NCBI GenBank assembly: GCA_020026435.1
Contig: JAHHQK010000044.1
Location: 1 to 17,647 of the forward strand
Length of the DNA: 17,647 nucleotides
From: Alistipes sp.
Lineage (GTDB): Bacteria; Bacteroidota; Bacteroidia; Bacteroidales; Rikenellaceae
Direction: 5' to 3'
The position numbers were made by a program, and so were the translations under genes. The notes under the pieces were generated by a model. That model had not been told where the DNA came from, searched no databases, and saw nothing but the letters and a program-made list of their open reading frames with translations. Of the stretch, positions 7,675-15,729 are shown piece after piece (within the stretch, counting starts at the first letter, position 1; every line of letters starts with the position of its first letter).

Positions 7675-8940
7675 ATGAATGTAGCACACGAAAAACTTAC
7701 CAAGCAGGCAGCCCGTGTCGGCCGCCGCACATTGCAATTCGGTGAGGATGCAGGCGCCAGAATCCGCCACACCTCCCGACGCTTCTGGCTCTTCGCAGCC
7801 GTCCTTCTGGCATTGATCGCCGGAGGTGTATGGTGGTGGATGCGCCCCGAACCCCAGAAGCCTGTGTTCCCCATTGTCCAAATCCAGACCGTTGAGGCCG
7901 ACGATGTGGAACTTTATGGTGAATATGTGGGCCGAATCCGTGCCCAGCAGTTTGTTGAGATCCGAGCCCGTGTGGAGGGCTTCCTCGAGAAGATGCTCTT
8001 TGAAGAGGGTACTTACGTGAAGAAGGGCCAGCGCCTCTTCATCATCGACCCCAAACTCTATGAGGCCCGCGTGAACAAGGCACGTGCCCAGCTCAACAAG
8101 GACAAGTCGATGGCCTTGAAGGCTGATCGTGACCTGGACCGTATCCGCCCGCTCTACGAGCAGAACGCCGCCAGCCAGCTGGACCTGGACAACGCCATCG
8201 CCTCCTACGAGAGTGCCAAGGCTTCGGTCGAGATGAGCGAGGCCGACCTTACGCAGGCCGAGACGGCATTGAGCTATACGATGGTCAATTCGCCCATTTC
8301 GGGCTATATCTCCGAGCGCAGTGTCGATATCGGTACGCTGGTGGGCCCCAACGGAAAGTCGTTGCTGGCCACGGTCGTGAAGAGCGATACGGTGCGTGTG
8401 GATTTCAGCATGACGGGTCTGGACTATCTGAAGAGCAAGGCGCGTAACGTCAACCTGGGTCAGAAGGACACCACCCGCACGTGGGATCCCTACATCACGA
8501 TCACCCTGCCTGACAATACGGTCTATCCCCAGCGCGGTCTGGTCGACTTTGCCGATCCGCAGGTCGATCCCGAGACGGGAACCTTCTCCGTGCGTGCCGA
8601 GATGCCCAACCCCGACCATATCCTCTTGCCGGGTCAGTTCACCAAGGTGCGCCTGCTGCTCGATGTGCGCGAGCAGGCCACGGTCATCCCCTCGAAATCG
8701 ATCATCATCGAGAAGGGCGGTGCCTACGTCTTTGTGATCCGCCGTGACAGCATCGCCGAGCGTCGTCTGATCGAACTGGGCCCCGAGGTCAACAACCGCT
8801 TCATCGTCGAGCGCGGTGTGATCCCCGGTGAGCGAATCGTCACCGAAGGATTCCACAAGCTGACCCACGGCGACAAGGTCGATCCCATCTATGCCTCCCA
8901 AAAGTCCGAAACCACGACGGAAAAGTCGGAAAACCAATAA
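7675..8940 (+). CDS. RND efflux periplasmic adaptor (membrane fusion protein)
   Basis: The adaptor of a tripartite efflux pump, bridging the inner-membrane transporter and the outer-membrane channel. Of 421 residues, 37-56 form one N-terminal membrane segment (FWLFAAVLLALIAGGVWWWM) that anchors the protein with its body in the periplasm. After it come the split lipoyl domain (FVEIRARVEGFLEK, and later VNSPISGYISERSVDIG), an alpha-helical hairpin rich in Ala/Glu/Lys between them, then beta-barrel and membrane-proximal regions (VDPETGTFSVRAEMPNP, LPGQFTKVRLLL). This order is that of AcrA/MexA-type HlyD proteins. The ATG at 7675 gives the best N-terminus; a TTG further upstream in frame overlaps the promoter. 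The charged 36-residue cytoplasmic tail before the membrane segment is longer than usual. Only three bases separate it from the pump gene, so the two are co-transcribed. Confidence 0.93.
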   Translation: MNVAHEKLTKQAARVGRRTLQFGEDAGARIRHTSRRFWLFAAVLLALIAGGVWWWMRPEPQKPVFPIVQIQTVEADDVELYGEYVGRIRAQQFVEIRARVEGFLEKMLFEEGTYVKKGQRLFIIDPKLYEARVNKARAQLNKDKSMALKADRDLDRIRPLYEQNAASQLDLDNAIASYESAKASVEMSEADLTQAETALSYTMVNSPISGYISERSVDIGTLVGPNGKSLLATVVKSDTVRVDFSMTGLDYLKSKARNVNLGQKDTTRTWDPYITITLPDNTVYPQRGLVDFADPQVDPETGTFSVRAEMPNPDHILLPGQFTKVRLLLDVREQATVIPSKSIIIEKGGAYVFVIRRDSIAERRLIELGPEVNNRFIVERGVIPGERIVTEGFHKLTHGDKVDPIYASQKSETTTEKSENQ

Positions 8941-8943
8941 GCC

Positions 8944-11900
8944 ATGAAGCTGGATTTCTTTATCGACAGGCCGATTTTCTCGACTGTCCTGTCCGTGGTG
9001 ATCGTTATCGTCGGCCTGATGGGTCTGATGATGCTTCCCGTGGACCAGTATCCGCGTATCGTACCCCCCGTGGTCAAGGTCTCGGCCTCCTATCCGGGAG
9101 CCAGTGCCCAGACCGTGACCCAGGCCGTGGCCACCCCCATCGAGCAGGAGTTGAACGGTACGCCCGGTATGCTCTATATGGAGTCGACCAACAGCAATAC
9201 GGGTGGATTCTCCGCCACGATTACCTTTGATATCGACACCGACCCCGACTTGGCGGCCGTCGAGATTCAGAACCGTGTCAAGCAGGCCGAGGCGCGTCTG
9301 CCGGCCGAGGTGATTCAGAACGGTATCTCGGTGCAGAAGCAGGCTTCGAGCAAGCTGATGACCATCACCCTGTTGTCGAACGACCCGAAATTCGACGAGA
9401 TCTACCTCTCGAACTATGCTACGCTCAACGTGTTGGACATGTTGCGCCGTGTGAAGGGCGTGAGTAGCATCTACAACGTCGGCAGCCGTTACTACGCCAT
9501 GCAGATCTGGGTGCAGCCCGACCGTCTGGCCAACCTGGGACTGACGGTGCAGGACCTTCAGAAGGCCCTCAAGGACCAGAACCGCGAGTCGGCGGCCGGT
9601 GTGCTGGGCCAGCAACCCATGAACAACGTGGACATCACGATCCCCATCTCGGCCCGCGGACGATTGTCGTCGGTGGCCGAGTTCGAGGATATTGTCATCC
9701 GTGCCAATCCCGACGGATCGCTCATCCGTTTGCGCGATGTGGCGCGTGTGTCGCTCGAGGCCTCGTCGTACAGCACCGAGAGTGGTATCAACGGCGGAAA
9801 TGCCGCCGTGCTCGACATCAATATGCTGCCCGGATCGAACGCCATCGAGGTGGCGCGTGCCGTGCGCGAGACGATGGACGAGATCAGCCGCAACTTCCCC
9901 GAGGGTATCTCCTACAAGATCCCGTTCGATATGACGTCGTTCATCTCGCAGTCGATCGAGGAGGTGTATCATACGCTCTTCGAGGCCCTGCTGCTGGTGA
10001 TCCTCGTGGTCTTCCTCTCGTTGCAGAACTGGCGCGCCACGCTGATCCCGACGGTCGTCGTGCCGATTTCGCTGATCGGTACGTTCGGTGTGATGCTTGC
10101 CTTTGGATTCTCGCTTAACATGATGACCCTGCTGGGTCTGATTCTCGCCATCGGTATCGTCGTCGATGATGCCATTGTGGTGGTGGAGGCTGTCGAACGT
10201 ACGATGAACGAGGAGGGACTCTCGGCTGTCGATGCCACCAAGAAGGCCATGAGGGAACTCGGTAGCGCCATCATCGCCACCTCGCTGGTGTTGTGTGCCG
10301 TGTTTGTGCCTGTGAGCTTCCTGGCGGGAATCACCGGACAACTCTACCGTCAGTTCACCATCACGATCGCCGTGTCGGTCTTAATCTCGACGTTTGTGGC
10401 CCTGACCCTCTCGCCGGCGTTATGTGCCTTGATTCTGCGTCCCGAGTCGGGCGAGAAGAAGAACAAACTCTTCCGCCGCATCAACATTTGGCTGGGACAC
10501 GGTAACAAATTCTACGAAAAGACTATTCGCGGCAGTATCAGCCACACGCGCCGCATGATCGCCATGTTCGGATTGACGCTCGTGGCCCTGTGGCTGCTCA
10601 ACAAGATCGTCCCTCAGAGCTTCATGCCGCAGGAGGACCAGGGGTATTTCACCGTGGAGTTGGAGCTCCCGGAGGGTGCCACCCTCGAACGTACGCGCCA
10701 GATCATGGAACGTGCGATGGAGTATCTGATGGCCAACGAGGATGTGGAGTATGTCCTCAATGTGACGGGATCAAGCCCGCGCGTGGGTACCAACCAGTCG
10801 CGTTGTCAACTTACGGTGATACTCAAGCCGTGGACCGAGCGCAAGAGCGAGAACATCCGTGTGGTGATGGACCAGGTCCGCCGCGAAATGGAGCAGTACC
10901 CCGAAAGCAAGGTCTACCTCGCGACGCCTCCCGTCATCCCCGGTCTGGGTACCTCGGGTGGTTTCGAGATGGTGCTGGAGGCCCGTGGCGATGCTACCTA
11001 CAACGATCTTCAGCGTGCGGTCGACACCCTGATGCACTACGCCTCGCAGCGTAAGGAGCTGATGGGCCTTTCGTCCTCGATCCAAAGGGATATCCCCCAG
11101 CTCTACTTCGATGTGGACCGCGACAAGGCCCAGATGCTGGGTGTGCCGATGGCCGATATTTTCTCGACGGTCAAGACCTTCACCGGATCGGTCTACGTCA
11201 ATGACTTCAATATGTTCAACCGTATCTACCGTGTCTATATCCAGGCCGAAGCCCCTTATAGATCGCGGCAGGAAAACCTCGGTCTGTTCTTCGTGAGGGG
11301 CAGCAACAGCGCCATGATCCCAATCACGGCTTTGGGTACGACTTCCTATACCACGGGTCCGGGTACCATCCGCCGATTCAATATGTTCAACTCGGCAACC
11401 ATCTCGGGCGAGGCCGCCCGCGGATACAGCTCGGGTCAGGCCATGATGATCCTCGAGGATATCGCGCGCCGTCACCTCTCCGCCTCAATCGGTGTGGAGT
11501 GGAGCGGTTTGTCCTACCAGGAGAAGCACGTGAGCGGTCAGACGGGATATGTCCTGGCATTGGCCCTGCTTTTCGTGTTCCTGTTCCTGGCGGCCCAGTA
11601 TGAGAGTTGGTCGATTCCCGTGGCGGTGATCCTTTCGCTGCCGATCGCCGGTATCGGTGCCTTTGTGGGTAACTGGGCCTGCGGATTGGAGAACAACATC
11701 TACTTCCAGATCGGATTGGTGATGCTGGTGGGTCTGGTGGCCAAGAACGCCATCCTGATCGTCGAGTTCGCCAAGGACGAGGTCGAGAAGGGACGCGATA
11801 CGCTGACGGCGGTCATCATGGCGGCACGCCTGCGTTTCCGACCCATTGTCATGACCTCGTTGGCCTTCATCCTCGGTATGTTGCCGCTGGTATTCGCCAG

Positions 11901-12042
11901 CGGTCCGGGTTCGGCCAGCCGTCAGGGAATCGGTACGGGTGTGTTCTTCGGTATGTTGGTGGCCATCACCATCGGTATTGTCTTCGTGCCCCTGTTCTTT
12001 GTGTGGGTCTACAACATGAAAGCAAAATGGTCTAAACGATGA
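8944..12042 (+). CDS. RND multidrug efflux permease, HAE1 (AcrB-like) family
   Basis: A 1032-residue proton-driven inner-membrane pump that exports hydrophobic and amphiphilic compounds such as antibiotics, detergents or bile salts; the actual substrates are not predictable. It starts with the typical FFIDRPIFSTVLSVVI first membrane helix and shows two repeats, each of a periplasmic porter domain and a block of membrane helices. The proton-relay residues are present: Asp408-Asp409 in GIVVDDAIVVVEAVE and Lys934 in GLVAKNAILIVEFA, matching Asp407, Asp408 and Lys940 of E. coli AcrB. This fits HAE1 rather than the heavy-metal HME group. Length is normal and there is no frameshift. It ends overlapping the next gene by four bases (ATGA), indicating translational coupling. 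No regulator gene is adjacent, so control is probably elsewhere or through the promoter region at 7616. Confidence 0.96.
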   Translation: MKLDFFIDRPIFSTVLSVVIVIVGLMGLMMLPVDQYPRIVPPVVKVSASYPGASAQTVTQAVATPIEQELNGTPGMLYMESTNSNTGGFSATITFDIDTDPDLAAVEIQNRVKQAEARLPAEVIQNGISVQKQASSKLMTITLLSNDPKFDEIYLSNYATLNVLDMLRRVKGVSSIYNVGSRYYAMQIWVQPDRLANLGLTVQDLQKALKDQNRESAAGVLGQQPMNNVDITIPISARGRLSSVAEFEDIVIRANPDGSLIRLRDVARVSLEASSYSTESGINGGNAAVLDINMLPGSNAIEVARAVRETMDEISRNFPEGISYKIPFDMTSFISQSIEEVYHTLFEALLLVILVVFLSLQNWRATLIPTVVVPISLIGTFGVMLAFGFSLNMMTLLGLILAIGIVVDDAIVVVEAVERTMNEEGLSAVDATKKAMRELGSAIIATSLVLCAVFVPVSFLAGITGQLYRQFTITIAVSVLISTFVALTLSPALCALILRPESGEKKNKLFRRINIWLGHGNKFYEKTIRGSISHTRRMIAMFGLTLVALWLLNKIVPQSFMPQEDQGYFTVELELPEGATLERTRQIMERAMEYLMANEDVEYVLNVTGSSPRVGTNQSRCQLTVILKPWTERKSENIRVVMDQVRREMEQYPESKVYLATPPVIPGLGTSGGFEMVLEARGDATYNDLQRAVDTLMHYASQRKELMGLSSSIQRDIPQLYFDVDRDKAQMLGVPMADIFSTVKTFTGSVYVNDFNMFNRIYRVYIQAEAPYRSRQENLGLFFVRGSNSAMIPITALGTTSYTTGPGTIRRFNMFNSATISGEAARGYSSGQAMMILEDIARRHLSASIGVEWSGLSYQEKHVSGQTGYVLALALLFVFLFLAAQYESWSIPVAVILSLPIAGIGAFVGNWACGLENNIYFQIGLVMLVGLVAKNAILIVEFAKDEVEKGRDTLTAVIMAARLRFRPIVMTSLAFILGMLPLVFASGPGSASRQGIGTGVFFGMLVAITIGIVFVPLFFVWVYNMKAKWSKR

Positions 12043-13427
12043 AAAGAATCACATTATATATATGCGGGGCGTTGCTCCTGATGAGCAGTTGCTCGATACA
12101 GAAAAAATGTAAGACTCCGGAGTTGAACCTCCCTTCCCAAATCGTGGAGGGGGAGTGCGACTCCCTGGCGTTGAGCGATCGCAAATGGTGGGAGGTCTAC
12201 CGCGACACGACGCTTTGTGCGCTGATTGACCGTACGCTGGAGCGCAACCGCAAGATGCGTTCGGCGGAGGCCTATATGCAGCAGATGGCGGAGTTGTACC
12301 GTGTCGCCAAGGTGGGTCGTTATCCTTCGCTCAGTGCTGTGGGTAAGACCGACCACAAGACCACGGAGTATTACGGCGAACGCCACAAGGACGATCCCGA
12401 GGTTAGTCTGAAGGCCACGTTGAGTTGGGAACTGGACCTGTGGGGTAACCTGCGCTGGGCCAAGCGTAAGGGCGAGGCCGAGTATCTGTCGTCGGTCGAA
12501 GGCGTGCGTGCCATGCAGATGACGCTGGTGGCCGAGGTGGCCACGGCCTATTTCGAACTGGTGGCCCTGGATCACGAGCTGGAGGTGCTGCGCCGTACGG
12601 TCAAGACCCGCGAGGAGAACGTGCGTCAGGCCAAGTTGCGTTTCGAGGGTGGATTGACCTCCGAAACCCCTTATCAGCAGGCCAAGGTGGAGTATGCGAG
12701 TGCTTCGGCCTTGATTCCGGATTTGGAGTTGCGCATCACGCAGAAGGAGAATCAGATCTCGGTGCTGGCCGGAGACTATCCCTCGAAAGTGGAGCGCGCC
12801 AAGATGGATATTCATGTACAGATGCCGGTGGATCTGCCCGTGGGACTGCCGTCGACCCTTTTGCAGCGTCGTCCCGATGTGAGACAGGCGGAGCAGAAGC
12901 TCAAGGCGGCACTGGCGGGCGTGGGTGTGGCCTATGCCGACCGTTTCCCGCGTCTGATGATCAGCCTGGCGGGCGGTTGGGAGAATGACCAGTTCTCTCA
13001 TCTGTTCAAGTCGCCCTATACCTATGCCTTGGGTAATGTCACCTCGTCGATCTTCGCCTTCGGAGCCAAGAGAGCCAAGTACCGTGCCTCGCTGATGGCC
13101 TACGAACAGGCTCGCCTGGAGTATGAGCAGAAGGTGCTGGAGGTATTCCGCGAGGTGAACGATGCTGTGGCTTCGTACCGTCAGATGCGCAAGACGGCCG
13201 AGTTGAAAATGAATCTGAAGGAGGCCGCCCGTCAATATGTCGTTCTGGCCAAGTCGCAGTATATCAACGGTGTAACCCTCTATATCGACGTGTTGGATGC
13301 CCAGCGTAAGTATTTCGACGCCCAGGTGGCGGAGAGTAATGCCATCCGCAATGAGCATTTGGCTCTGGTGGGGCTCTACAAGGCTCTGGGGGGCGGATGG
13401 GAGGATTTCCGGCCCGAAGAAAAATAG
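12039..13427 (+). CDS. TolC/NodT-family outer membrane efflux lipoprotein
   Basis: The outer-membrane exit duct of the same pump, 462 residues. A signal peptide ends in the lipobox LMSSC, so the mature protein begins at Cys18 and is lipid-anchored, as in OprM and NodT relatives. Two similar halves of long helices follow, the internal duplication of outer membrane efflux proteins: WELDLWGNLRWAKRKGEAEY near residues 130-150 and a second equivalent with SSIFAFGAKRAKYRASLMAYEQ near 335-355. The motif LLQRRPDVRQAEQKLKAA is typical of the family's centre. The gene overlaps the pump gene by ATGA and is followed within 60 bases by a strong terminator, so it closes the three-gene operon. Confidence 0.94.
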   Translation: MKRITLYICGALLLMSSCSIQKKCKTPELNLPSQIVEGECDSLALSDRKWWEVYRDTTLCALIDRTLERNRKMRSAEAYMQQMAELYRVAKVGRYPSLSAVGKTDHKTTEYYGERHKDDPEVSLKATLSWELDLWGNLRWAKRKGEAEYLSSVEGVRAMQMTLVAEVATAYFELVALDHELEVLRRTVKTREENVRQAKLRFEGGLTSETPYQQAKVEYASASALIPDLELRITQKENQISVLAGDYPSKVERAKMDIHVQMPVDLPVGLPSTLLQRRPDVRQAEQKLKAALAGVGVAYADRFPRLMISLAGGWENDQFSHLFKSPYTYALGNVTSSIFAFGAKRAKYRASLMAYEQARLEYEQKVLEVFREVNDAVASYRQMRKTAELKMNLKEAARQYVVLAKSQYINGVTLYIDVLDAQRKYFDAQVAESNAIRNEHLALVGLYKALGGGWEDFRPEEK

Positions 13428-13457
13428 GCGCATCGTCTTGAAAAACAAAAGATCGGA

Positions 13458-13491
13458 AGATCGGCCCGTGATCGGGGCCGATCTTTTTTTT
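13458..13491 (+). terminator. Rho-independent terminator of the efflux operon
   Basis: AGATCGGCCC (13458-13467) and GGGCCGATCT (13475-13484) form a perfect ten-base-pair stem with a seven-base loop, followed by an uninterrupted run of eight T residues. It begins 30 bases after the operon's last stop codon. Confidence 0.92.
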
Positions 13492-13703
13492 GTGGCTGCC
13501 CATAAGGGCGGGAGGAAACTGAAGGGGGGCGAGTCTTTTGAGGGGCATACAATCAGAGGAAGGCTCGTAGGAAAGACGCTCGGGAGGAGGGGCGTTCTTG
13601 AAAGTGCCGCGAGAAAATGTCCCTGCCATTGTCGGGCGTCTTCCCACGCGGAATGCCTGTTTGCCGATGCAGAAAATCCGAATATAAAATCGGACGGAAA
13701 AGA
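13492..13703. other. Intergenic spacer between efflux operon and heparin lyase gene
   Basis: I see no gene in this stretch. Its only distinct element is an inverted repeat, TCCGA (13677-13681) and TCGGA (13690-13694) around an A/T-rich core, ending ten bases before the -33 element of the lyase promoter. It may be a regulator site. Confidence 0.35.
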
Positions 13704-13734
13704 TTGCTTTTATAGGTGAAAACGATTAAATTTG
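13704..13734 (+). promoter_or_regulatory. Promoter for the heparin lyase gene
   Basis: TTG (13704-13706) and TAAATTTG (13727-13734, exact TAnnTTTG) are separated by 20 bases, the best-formed promoter in the window. The ATG at 13784 follows about 50 bases later. Confidence 0.75.
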
Positions 13735-13783
13735 TATAGATATAGCCCCGGCAAAGTGAAGGGACTGAAAAAACGGAAAAATT

Positions 13784-14986
13784 ATGGATTGCATGAGGAA
13801 ATATGTGCGTCGCAGTGCCCTGGTGTTGTGCTGCGGATTGATGGGTGCGGCCTTGACGGCCTGCGGTTCGGATTCCGACGAGGTTACATCTCCGGCGGGA
13901 GGGGGCGGAGGTGATCCTGTGGTCGAGCCTTTCCTGCCGCGTGTGCATATCGAGCAGGAGGCCGTGTCGGCGGATCAGATTGCCGACGGGGTGTGGTGCG
14001 CCGTAGGTATTAATCGTGATTATGCCATCCAGCGGGACGGAACGATGCCCTGCAACGGCAAGGCTTCCTATCGTTTCGAGTTGAAAGACGGTGCGGACAA
14101 TACCCTTGGTGGGTATGGCGGTTCGCGGAAGGGGCGTGCCGAATTATGCTACTGCTACGCTACGCATGACGATTTCGGGGGCGATGCTGCGGCCTACGAG
14201 AGGGCGGTGAAGATGCTCTCGGTCTACCACCACGGCAAGGGAATCATCCCCCAGGGTGCGACGAGCCACCACAGTTTCTCGTTGCGCATCCCCCGCGAGA
14301 TGAGCCCCGAGGTGCATACGATCTTCGCCCAGATCCACGGTATGCCCGACCGCACGCTGGTGAGAAACCCCCAGGGGGAGATCTTCAAGATGACGGAGGA
14401 GGAGTTCCTCGACCTGTTGACGCGGATGTATTTCAAGAGCGGGGTGGGGTATGACATTGCCTCGAAACACAAGAACGGCTGGAAGGTCGAGTCGGGCGGT
14501 TATCCGCCCCTGTCGTTCGGAATCTCGAAGAGCAAGCACGGCGATACTTCCTATGTTCACCTGGTGTGCAACTCCGACCGCAAGATAATGTCCGACCTCG
14601 ATGACCGTACGCTGGCCAATCCCGACATGGAGAACATGGAGTCGGTCACCACTCCCGGAACGGGATTCAAGACCTCGACGATGGTGTGGAAGATGCCCTT
14701 TGCGGATTTCCCGCGTGATTGTTGGGTACGGTTCGACATGACGATCCATTGGAGCCGCTATACGGATGAGCTGACGCCCGAGAGCGACGGCATGATCGAC
14801 CTTTGGATGAGCTACGAGTCGGCAGGACGGGAGGTTCGTGCGCACATGGTCAAGAACGAGAAGGTCAAGATCGGCCGTAATGACGATCAGGGTTATTACT
14901 TCAAATTCGGTATTTACCGCACGGCCAGCTCCGAAGTCCCCGTGTGCTACCATTTGGGCGATTACACCCAAACGATTGAACAGTAG
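13784..14986 (+). CDS. Heparin lyase I (polysaccharide lyase family 13), lipoprotein
   Basis: An eliminase that cuts heparin and highly sulfated heparan sulfate, yielding unsaturated oligosaccharides. The 400-residue protein follows, as I remember it, the Bacteroides/Pedobacter heparinase I over its whole length: GVWCAVGINRDYAIQRD (69-85), SYRFELK, KGRAELCYCYATHDDF, YHHGKG, FAQIHGMPDRTLV (181-193), GGYPPLSFG and GYYFKFGIYR (370-379). His185, Tyr378 and Lys374 align by motif with the residues known to be catalytic or substrate-binding in the B. thetaiotaomicron enzyme (His151, Tyr357, Lys353, from memory). A signal peptide ends in LTAC (Cys27), and the mature start C-G-S-D-S-D-E is acidic, resembling the Bacteroidota lipoprotein export signal for surface display. 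A glycine-rich linker follows. A second ATG three codons in is an alternative start. It has its own promoter and no SusC/SusD or sulfatase neighbour. Confidence 0.93.
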   Translation: MDCMRKYVRRSALVLCCGLMGAALTACGSDSDEVTSPAGGGGGDPVVEPFLPRVHIEQEAVSADQIADGVWCAVGINRDYAIQRDGTMPCNGKASYRFELKDGADNTLGGYGGSRKGRAELCYCYATHDDFGGDAAAYERAVKMLSVYHHGKGIIPQGATSHHSFSLRIPREMSPEVHTIFAQIHGMPDRTLVRNPQGEIFKMTEEEFLDLLTRMYFKSGVGYDIASKHKNGWKVESGGYPPLSFGISKSKHGDTSYVHLVCNSDRKIMSDLDDRTLANPDMENMESVTTPGTGFKTSTMVWKMPFADFPRDCWVRFDMTIHWSRYTDELTPESDGMIDLWMSYESAGREVRAHMVKNEKVKIGRNDDQGYYFKFGIYRTASSEVPVCYHLGDYTQTIEQ

Positions 14987-15013
14987 GACGGTTGCGAAGG
15001 AACGGTGTTCGAT

Positions 15014-15065
15014 CCTTTCTTGCCTTTCTTGCCTTTCCTGCCTTTCCTGCCTGCCTGCCTGCCTG
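15014..15065. repeat. Compound tandem repeat (9-base and 4-base periods)
   Basis: Four nine-base units in a row (CCTTTCTTG twice, then CCTTTCCTG twice) are followed by four copies of CCTG. The array starts 28 bases after the heparin lyase stop codon, so it is outside that gene. It contains no A on the plus strand. Such arrays are prone to slip-strand length change. Confidence 0.9.
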
Positions 15066-15534
15066 CCTTTGGCGGATCCCGATATGATTTCCATTCCGAT
15101 GCTCGATGCGTCGGGGTGGATTTTTTTGTCCCGGGGAGCGGAAAGAGCGGGTGTCCGGGAGTGTCGGAAGTTTGGATACCCGGGCGGGAGGGGAATACAA
15201 GGCGGGATGTGGAGGGCTTGTTTTGAGGGGGAGTGAAGGGGTGTTGTGGGTTTTAGAAGAGGTGAAGGCGAGGTTTTTGAAAGTTAGGGATCTTGAGCCG
15301 AAAGAGGGCTTGGAAGGGGGGACGGTGTGGCCGTTTGGGTCTGTCGGATCTTTGGGACGGGACGGATGGCGGACAAGGTTGAAAATATAGGGGCTTGAGG
15401 CTTGATTCATAGTCGGTTCTGATTGTAGAAAGAAGTGTTCGGGAGGGGCGCAGGCAAAGACAGGCGCGGTGTCGGAAATTTGGAACAAATGAGTGTCGGA
15501 TAGTTCTTTAAATAAATAATTTGGGGCATGGGAT

Positions 15535-15565
15535 TTGTTTATCTCATATATTTTTAACACCTTTG
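15535..15565 (+). promoter_or_regulatory. Promoter of the polysaccharide locus
   Basis: TTG (15535-15537) and CACCTTTG (15558-15565) lie 20 bases apart. The -7 element deviates from TAnnTTTG only in its first base. Transcription should begin at about 15570-15575, some 155 bases before the antiterminator gene. No recombinase recognition repeats flank it that I can see, so I have no evidence for promoter inversion. Confidence 0.6.
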
Positions 15566-15582
15566 CGTTTGTATCTGACCCT

Positions 15583-15675
15583 ATGTCTCTTCTAACTGAA
15601 GGCAAGAAGGATGATCAGATCGACATTTTAAATTACAACTTATTGATTGACAGGCTGATGTATTTGTTGGCGTGA
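15583..15675 (+). CDS. Possible 30-residue leader peptide ahead of the antiterminator gene
   Basis: ATG at 15583 to TGA at 15673-15675 encodes 30 residues: MSLLTEGKKDDQID, then ILNYNLLIDRLMYLLA. The start would be only about ten bases from the predicted transcription start, and the frame ends 54 bases before the upxY-like gene. There is no visible ribosome site. The C-terminal half is Leu/Ile-rich with no run of a single amino acid as in classical attenuators. It could be a regulatory leader peptide, a small protein or chance; I recognise no family. Confidence 0.3.
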   Translation: MSLLTEGKKDDQIDILNYNLLIDRLMYLLA

Positions 15676-15729
15676 GCTATTTTTATATCTTGTCGTGAAA
15701 AAATAATGATGATGATTCTCCGCCGTTAG

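Larger units (their letters stand above)
14987..15582. other. Gene-free region with repeat and extreme G skew
   Basis: No convincing gene. Plus- and minus-strand open frames here give low-complexity, repeat-driven proteins without recognisable domains or start contexts. The stretch holds a microsatellite (15014-15065), then about 380 bases that are purine-rich and very poor in C on the plus strand (in 15181-15360 I count by hand roughly 86 G and 17 C), and an A/T-rich end carrying the promoter of the polysaccharide locus. No clear terminator for the heparin lyase gene is visible. Confidence 0.6.

Noticed and set aside
7597..10341. Very long minus-strand open frame opposite the efflux adaptor and pump genes (about 914 codons)
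   Set aside because: It is the mirror of GC-rich codon usage in the real genes; its protein is His/Gly/Arg-rich low-complexity sequence with no domain, while the plus strand encodes full-length RND proteins.
8944..12042. Heavy-metal (CusA/CzcA-type) RND pump
   Set aside because: The membrane motifs GIVVDDAIVVVEAVE and GLVAKNAILIVEF and the adaptor and lipoprotein partners fit the HAE1 multidrug group; I noticed no metal-relay methionine or histidine pattern.
12054..13448. Long minus-strand open frame opposite the outer membrane lipoprotein gene
   Set aside because: Shadow frame without domains; the plus strand has a clear lipobox and family motifs.
15014..15065. CRISPR-like array
   Set aside because: Units are 9 and 4 bases with no spacers and no cas genes; it is a microsatellite.
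15106..15390. Plus-strand 94-codon frame in the G-rich region
   Set aside because: Composition (Gly, Arg, Val) follows from the G skew; no start context or similarity.
14901..15605. Minus-strand 234-codon frame spanning the microsatellite
   Set aside because: Its protein is Pro/Ser/Lys-rich from the C-rich strand and contains the repeat-encoded Gln-Ala-Gly-Arg/Lys-Ala-Arg stretch; it also overlaps the end of the heparin lyase gene.
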